From Marinobacter sp. THAF197a (GTDB taxonomy: Bacteria; Pseudomonadota; Gammaproteobacteria; Pseudomonadales; Oleiphilaceae), in NCBI RefSeq assembly GCF_009363275.1, contig NZ_CP045324.1:806001-870000 (forward strand): a DNA stretch of 64,000 nucleotides, read 5' to 3'. The first letter of the stretch is position 1. Each line of letters starts with the position of its first letter. Below are positions 61,080-64,000 of the stretch, one piece after another. The translations under genes and the position numbers were made by a program. The notes under the pieces were generated by a model, which worked only from the letters and a program-made list of their open reading frames with translations, did not search any database and was not told the DNA's origin.

Positions 61080-61235
61080 AGAGGTTCCTGTTGTTGTATG
61101 CTCGTCAGTGAGAATGGGTTTTACACCGGCGCTTGAAGTTGCATGATAGTGCAGCAAATGGATTGCCCGGGCCATTGGCCTGAGTGATTGCCAGCGCCCG
61201 TCATATCAGTGATATTCCGGAGGCAGTGATTCAAC

Positions 61236-62117
61236 GTGCATGTACTTGTGGTTCACGACTATGGCCCTCTTGGCAGGGTGTTGCTGGAGCGGCTGCGAAG
61301 AACCCATCTTCAGGTCAGCCCGTTACTGGTCAGCGACCCGGCCAACGCCGACTTGCACGCTCTGGAAAACTGGATTCCTGAAGACACTGACCTGATTGTG
61401 AATGCCCTGTGGCTGGTAGACCCCGAAAAGGCCGAGGATAATCGCGAGGCAACGCACCAGGCGGCGTTTTCCCTACCCCTGGCGTTGGCGGAGTTTGCCC
61501 GTGACCGGAACATGGCCCTGTTACAGCTATCGTCCTGTTATGTCTTTGATGGCCGTAAGCAGGCGGCTTATATTGCCTCCAATCCCGGGCAACCAGTCAA
61601 TGAACTGGGCCGCTGGCAATGGGAGTGTGAACAGGCGCTTCGCACCGTATTGCCCAGGCATATCCTGCTGAGAACCGGCTGGAGCCTCGCCCGGTTTATC
61701 GAGAAGGTCCAGAAAAGCACCGCTGGTAACGAAGGGCTGCATTTGCCCGGGCGTTGCAAGGGCCAGCCGGTGGCCGTGCAGGATCTGGCACGGGTGATTA
61801 CCGCGGTGGTTCTGCAGGTAGATTGTGGCGCTGAGGTATGGGGCACCTATCAGTACGCCGGGGCTGAAGAAATCAACCTCTATGAGCTGGGGCTGGCGAT
61901 TGCTGGGATGCCCGGTATTCCCGAAGACATAAGGATAGTGGACGAAGTGCCTGGGTGGGGGCATCTGGAGCCGGTGAATACCACCATGGTGTGCAGCAAG
62001 ATTCGCAATACCTTTGGCATCAAGCAGCTGCCCTGGCGAACGTGGTTGTCGGAAGAGGTGGCGATGCTGAAAACAACGCCAGAAGTAGAGCCAGACAAGG
62101 CGCCGGCGAGCTCCTGA
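61236..62117 (+). CDS. RmlD-like sugar-nucleotide-binding reductase (SDR family)
   Basis: The 293-residue protein resembles dTDP-4-dehydrorhamnose reductase and other extended SDRs: an N-terminal nucleotide-binding strand (HVLVVHDYGPLGRVLLERL), an LIVNALWLVDPEKA segment, LLQLSSCYVFDG and later ILLRTGWSL. The usual GxxGxxG is modified to DYGPLGRVL and the YxxxK pair is not clear, so it may be a non-classical or regulatory member. No other dTDP-rhamnose genes are nearby. The start is GTG 61236, with GGAGG 12 bases upstream. Confidence 0.75.
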   Translation: MHVLVVHDYGPLGRVLLERLRRTHLQVSPLLVSDPANADLHALENWIPEDTDLIVNALWLVDPEKAEDNREATHQAAFSLPLALAEFARDRNMALLQLSSCYVFDGRKQAAYIASNPGQPVNELGRWQWECEQALRTVLPRHILLRTGWSLARFIEKVQKSTAGNEGLHLPGRCKGQPVAVQDLARVITAVVLQVDCGAEVWGTYQYAGAEEINLYELGLAIAGMPGIPEDIRIVDEVPGWGHLEPVNTTMVCSKIRNTFGIKQLPWRTWLSEEVAMLKTTPEVEPDKAPASS

Positions 62118-62144
62118 AGCTGCCGGCGCTGTTGGTCCCCGGGC

Positions 62145-62924
62145 TTACTGCTGGCAGCCCTGGCGAGCGAAATCCCGAGTGACCATCTGCAGGGCTTCAA
62201 CATCAAGAAGTTCCACTTCCCGGCCCTTGGCCCGGATGATGCCCTGATTCTGGAAGCGGGTGAACACCCGGCTCACGGTTTCCACGGCCAGCCCCAGGAA
62301 ATTGGCGATATCGTTTCTCGCCATGGGCAAGCTGAAGTTGGTGGGCGACATTCTGCGACGGCGGAACCGGCTGGACAGCGACAGCAAAAGGGCAGCGATG
62401 CGCTCTTCGGCGGTATTCTTGCTCAGCAGCATGGCCAGTTGATGGCTGTTCTGGATTTCCTGGCTCATCAGGTGGTACATGTGGTGCTGCAGTTCCGGCA
62501 GCTTGCCGGTGAGTTCTTCCAGTTTGTCTACCGGGAACTCGCACACACTGGTGCGTTCCAGGGCTTTCGCGGTACAGGCATAGTGTTCGCTGCTCATGCT
62601 GTCGAGGCCCACCAGTTCGCCGGGCATGAAGAAGCCCGTCACTTGCTCGTCTCCACCTTCGGTAATGATGGATGTTTTGATGGAACCGCTCTTGACCGCA
62701 AAGCACGAGCGGAACGGCGTGCTCTGATCAAAGATGTGCTCGCCGCGATTGAAAATCCGTCCCTGCTGGACAATGTCTTCCAATCGCTCCAGATCGTTTT
62801 CTTCCACCGCCAGGGGAAGACACAGGTTGCTCAGGCTGCACTGCTGGCAGGAGGCCTTGAGGGGAGACACTTGGTGAAGTCGAATTGCCTGGGCCATATT
62901 GACGAACCATCCGGGTTGATCCAT
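62145..62924 (-). CDS. anr: Anr/Fnr-type oxygen-sensing transcriptional regulator
   Basis: The 259-residue CRP-family protein has the Fnr iron-sulfur ligands in SCQQCSLSNLC (Cys26, Cys29, Cys35) and Cys117 (HYACTAKAL), a cNMP-like fold and a C-terminal helix-turn-helix with the ETVSR recognition pattern that reads TTGAT. It should activate anaerobic and microaerobic genes when its 4Fe-4S cluster is intact. A perfect TTGAT-N4-ATCAA box lies upstream at 63074-63087, consistent with autoregulation. The start could be 62924 or 62897 (MAQAIRLH); neither has a strong ribosome-binding site. Confidence 0.93.
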   Translation of the reverse strand: MDQPGWFVNMAQAIRLHQVSPLKASCQQCSLSNLCLPLAVEENDLERLEDIVQQGRIFNRGEHIFDQSTPFRSCFAVKSGSIKTSIITEGGDEQVTGFFMPGELVGLDSMSSEHYACTAKALERTSVCEFPVDKLEELTGKLPELQHHMYHLMSQEIQNSHQLAMLLSKNTAEERIAALLLSLSSRFRRRRMSPTNFSLPMARNDIANFLGLAVETVSRVFTRFQNQGIIRAKGREVELLDVEALQMVTRDFARQGCQQ

Positions 62925-63073
62925 ATCAGGCTGCGGTCATGCGCAGCCGTCCTCATTCCTGGTTGGCAAGGATTGCCCCTGCTCAGGAAGCAAGACCATG
63001 GCCAATCCGGATACGCTTAAAGTTTAGCGGACCGCCATGGGTGACAATGCTGAAACATCTGGATTCTCACACA

Positions 63074-63087
63074 TTGATCAAAATCAA
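63074..63087. promoter_or_regulatory. Perfect FNR/Anr box
   Basis: TTGATCAAAATCAA matches TTGAT-N4-ATCAA at all ten defined positions. It lies about 150 bases upstream of the anr start, in the 248-base gap between anr and the 3' end of the YlqF gene; anr is the only gene it can easily control. Confidence 0.8.
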
Positions 63088-63172
63088 GTATAGCAAAAGA
63101 GTCTAGTCTTATGCGTGGATTTTAAGAAGGCTTTGGTCTAACCGGGCCGGTGGCCAAACGGTGGGAATTCGC

Positions 63173-64000
63173 TCAGGACGACCTCTTCTTGCGTTGCTCG
63201 GTACGGGCCTGCTTCTCGGCTTCCCTGGCTTCTTCATCGGCCCGGGCCTGCTGAAGTTCTCTCTCTACCATCTCAGGTGTTTCCAGGGAAATCCGGCCGA
63301 TGGTTCCGGCCCTGAATTCATTGAGCAGGATTTCCGACACTTTGTGGAGGTCTGGCACACCGCCCCGGCGGAAGAACTTTCGTTTCGCGGCAATGGCATC
63401 CATCAGCGCCAGGCCATCGGCCGGTTGCTGTTCCAGACCGTAGCGGGCCATCACCAGTTCCAGGTAGGACTTGACCAGGTAGTCCGCCTCAAACATCGCC
63501 ACATCTTCGAAGTCCAGCACGGCGCTGCGAATGGCGCCGGAAATGGCCAGCCGGTAACCGCACTGTTCCGGGGACAGTTTGGGCCAGAGGAACCCTGGCG
63601 TGTCATAGAGCAGTATGTTGTCTGGCAGTTTGATGGCTTGCTGGGCCCGGGTAACCGCCGGCTCGTTGCCGGTCTTGGCGGCCGGCCGGCCGGCAAGGGT
63701 GTTGATCAGGGTAGACTTGCCAACGTTCGGAATGCCCAGGATCATCACCCGAAGCGCGCTTTTCTGCCGATCGTGGCCAGGGGTAAGTTCCTCGGCCAGC
63801 TTGAGGATACCCAACGCTTCCTTACGTTCGTTATGGGTCAGGGTAATGGCACGAACGCCCCGTTCCTGCTCCAGCCACTGTAGCCATTGATCGGTGATCG
63901 CCGGGTCTGCCAGATCACGCTTGTTCAGGACTTTGATCAGCGGGGTGTCACCACGAAGCGAGGGCACCAGCGGGTTCTCACTGCTAAAAGGAATGCGCGC
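63173..64000 (-). CDS. YlqF/RbgA-family ribosome-biogenesis GTPase (partial)
   Basis: The gene runs off the right edge of the window, so its start is missing; about 275 codons are visible. The G motifs are circularly permuted, as in YlqF/RbgA: G4 (NKRD in VLNKRDLAD) comes first, then G1 (GIPNVGKS) and G3 (DTPGF). The edge sequence continues upstream in frame with RIPFSSENPLVPSLRG, typical of the family N-terminal region. Relatives help late assembly of the 50S subunit. The C-terminal tail is charged and ends in basic residues (RTEQRKKRSS). Confidence 0.92.
   Translation of the reverse strand, partial: ARIPFSSENPLVPSLRGDTPLIKVLNKRDLADPAITDQWLQWLEQERGVRAITLTHNERKEALGILKLAEELTPGHDRQKSALRVMILGIPNVGKSTLINTLAGRPAAKTGNEPAVTRAQQAIKLPDNILLYDTPGFLWPKLSPEQCGYRLAISGAIRSAVLDFEDVAMFEADYLVKSYLELVMARYGLEQQPADGLALMDAIAAKRKFFRRGGVPDLHKVSEILLNEFRAGTIGRISLETPEMVERELQQARADEEAREAEKQARTEQRKKRSS

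Noticed and set aside
1..64000. CRISPR array, IS element, prophage or toxin-antitoxin locus
   Set aside because: No spaced direct repeats, transposase or integrase motifs, or paired small toxin-like genes were seen on either strand.

Overview
The window is a chromosomal segment of a gammaproteobacterium, most likely Marinobacter or a close relative. I infer this from gene order (ftsZ-lpxC / dciA / M23 peptidase-secA-argJ-mutT; proA-nadD-rsfS-rlmH-mrdA-rodA-rlpA-dacA-ybeD-lipB; rnr-rlmB-rpsF-rpsR-rplI-dnaB-alr), protein character and even, moderately high GC. No database search was possible. Nearly everything is core genome. I see no insertion sequence, prophage, CRISPR array or integrase.

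Layout. 1-9.4 kb: end of the division/cell-wall cluster (ftsZ tail, lpxC), the DnaB-loader candidate dciA on the opposite strand, a LytM-type peptidase, secA, argJ, a MutT-ThiE fusion, moaC and ribA. 9.4-13.5 kb, minus strand: isoprenoid genes dxs and ispA, then xseB and an NRDE-family gene. 13.6-16.9 kb: a TauE/SafE exporter, lgt, thyA and folA. The thyA-folA gap holds two oppositely oriented copies of a long hairpin repeat. 16.9-24.8 kb: DEAD-box helicase, thioesterase, haloalkane-dehalogenase homologue, two small unknown genes, an AI-2E/PerM-type membrane protein, a secreted peptidoglycan-binding protein and ilvD. 24.9-30.3 kb: a cNMP/HDOD signalling protein, a Lon N-domain protein, and a minus-strand operon of two degenerate GGDEF membrane proteins followed by a DedA-PAP2 fusion. 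30.4-39.5 kb: the proline/NAD/ribosome/cell-elongation cluster. 39.5-52.1 kb: diguanylate cyclase, ABC1 kinase, YqaA-type membrane protein, chemoreceptor, glutaredoxin, PPi-type phosphofructokinase, mpl-ubiX, acyl-CoA dehydrogenase and a large lipoprotein. 52.2-60.7 kb: tRNA-Leu(CAG), rnr, rlmB, the rpsF ribosomal operon, dnaB and alr. 60.7-64.0 kb: a small conserved-looking gene, an RmlD-like reductase, an Anr/Fnr regulator with a perfect FNR box upstream, and the edge-truncated YlqF/RbgA GTPase.

How the genes fit together. Many serve envelope growth: lpxC for lipid A; mrdA/rodA/rlpA/dacA for elongation and peptidoglycan trimming; mpl for recycling; alr for D-alanine; lgt for lipoproteins; secA for export. 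The items most worth a second look are: (1) the thyA-folA paired repeats, whose loops carry hairpins resembling CsrA/RsmA sites; (2) the two degenerate GGDEF proteins that keep an RxxD inhibitory-site motif and are translationally coupled to a DedA-PAP2 lipid phosphatase; (3) the haloalkane dehalogenase homologue with Asn in place of the Asp nucleophile. Most of the rest is ordinary.
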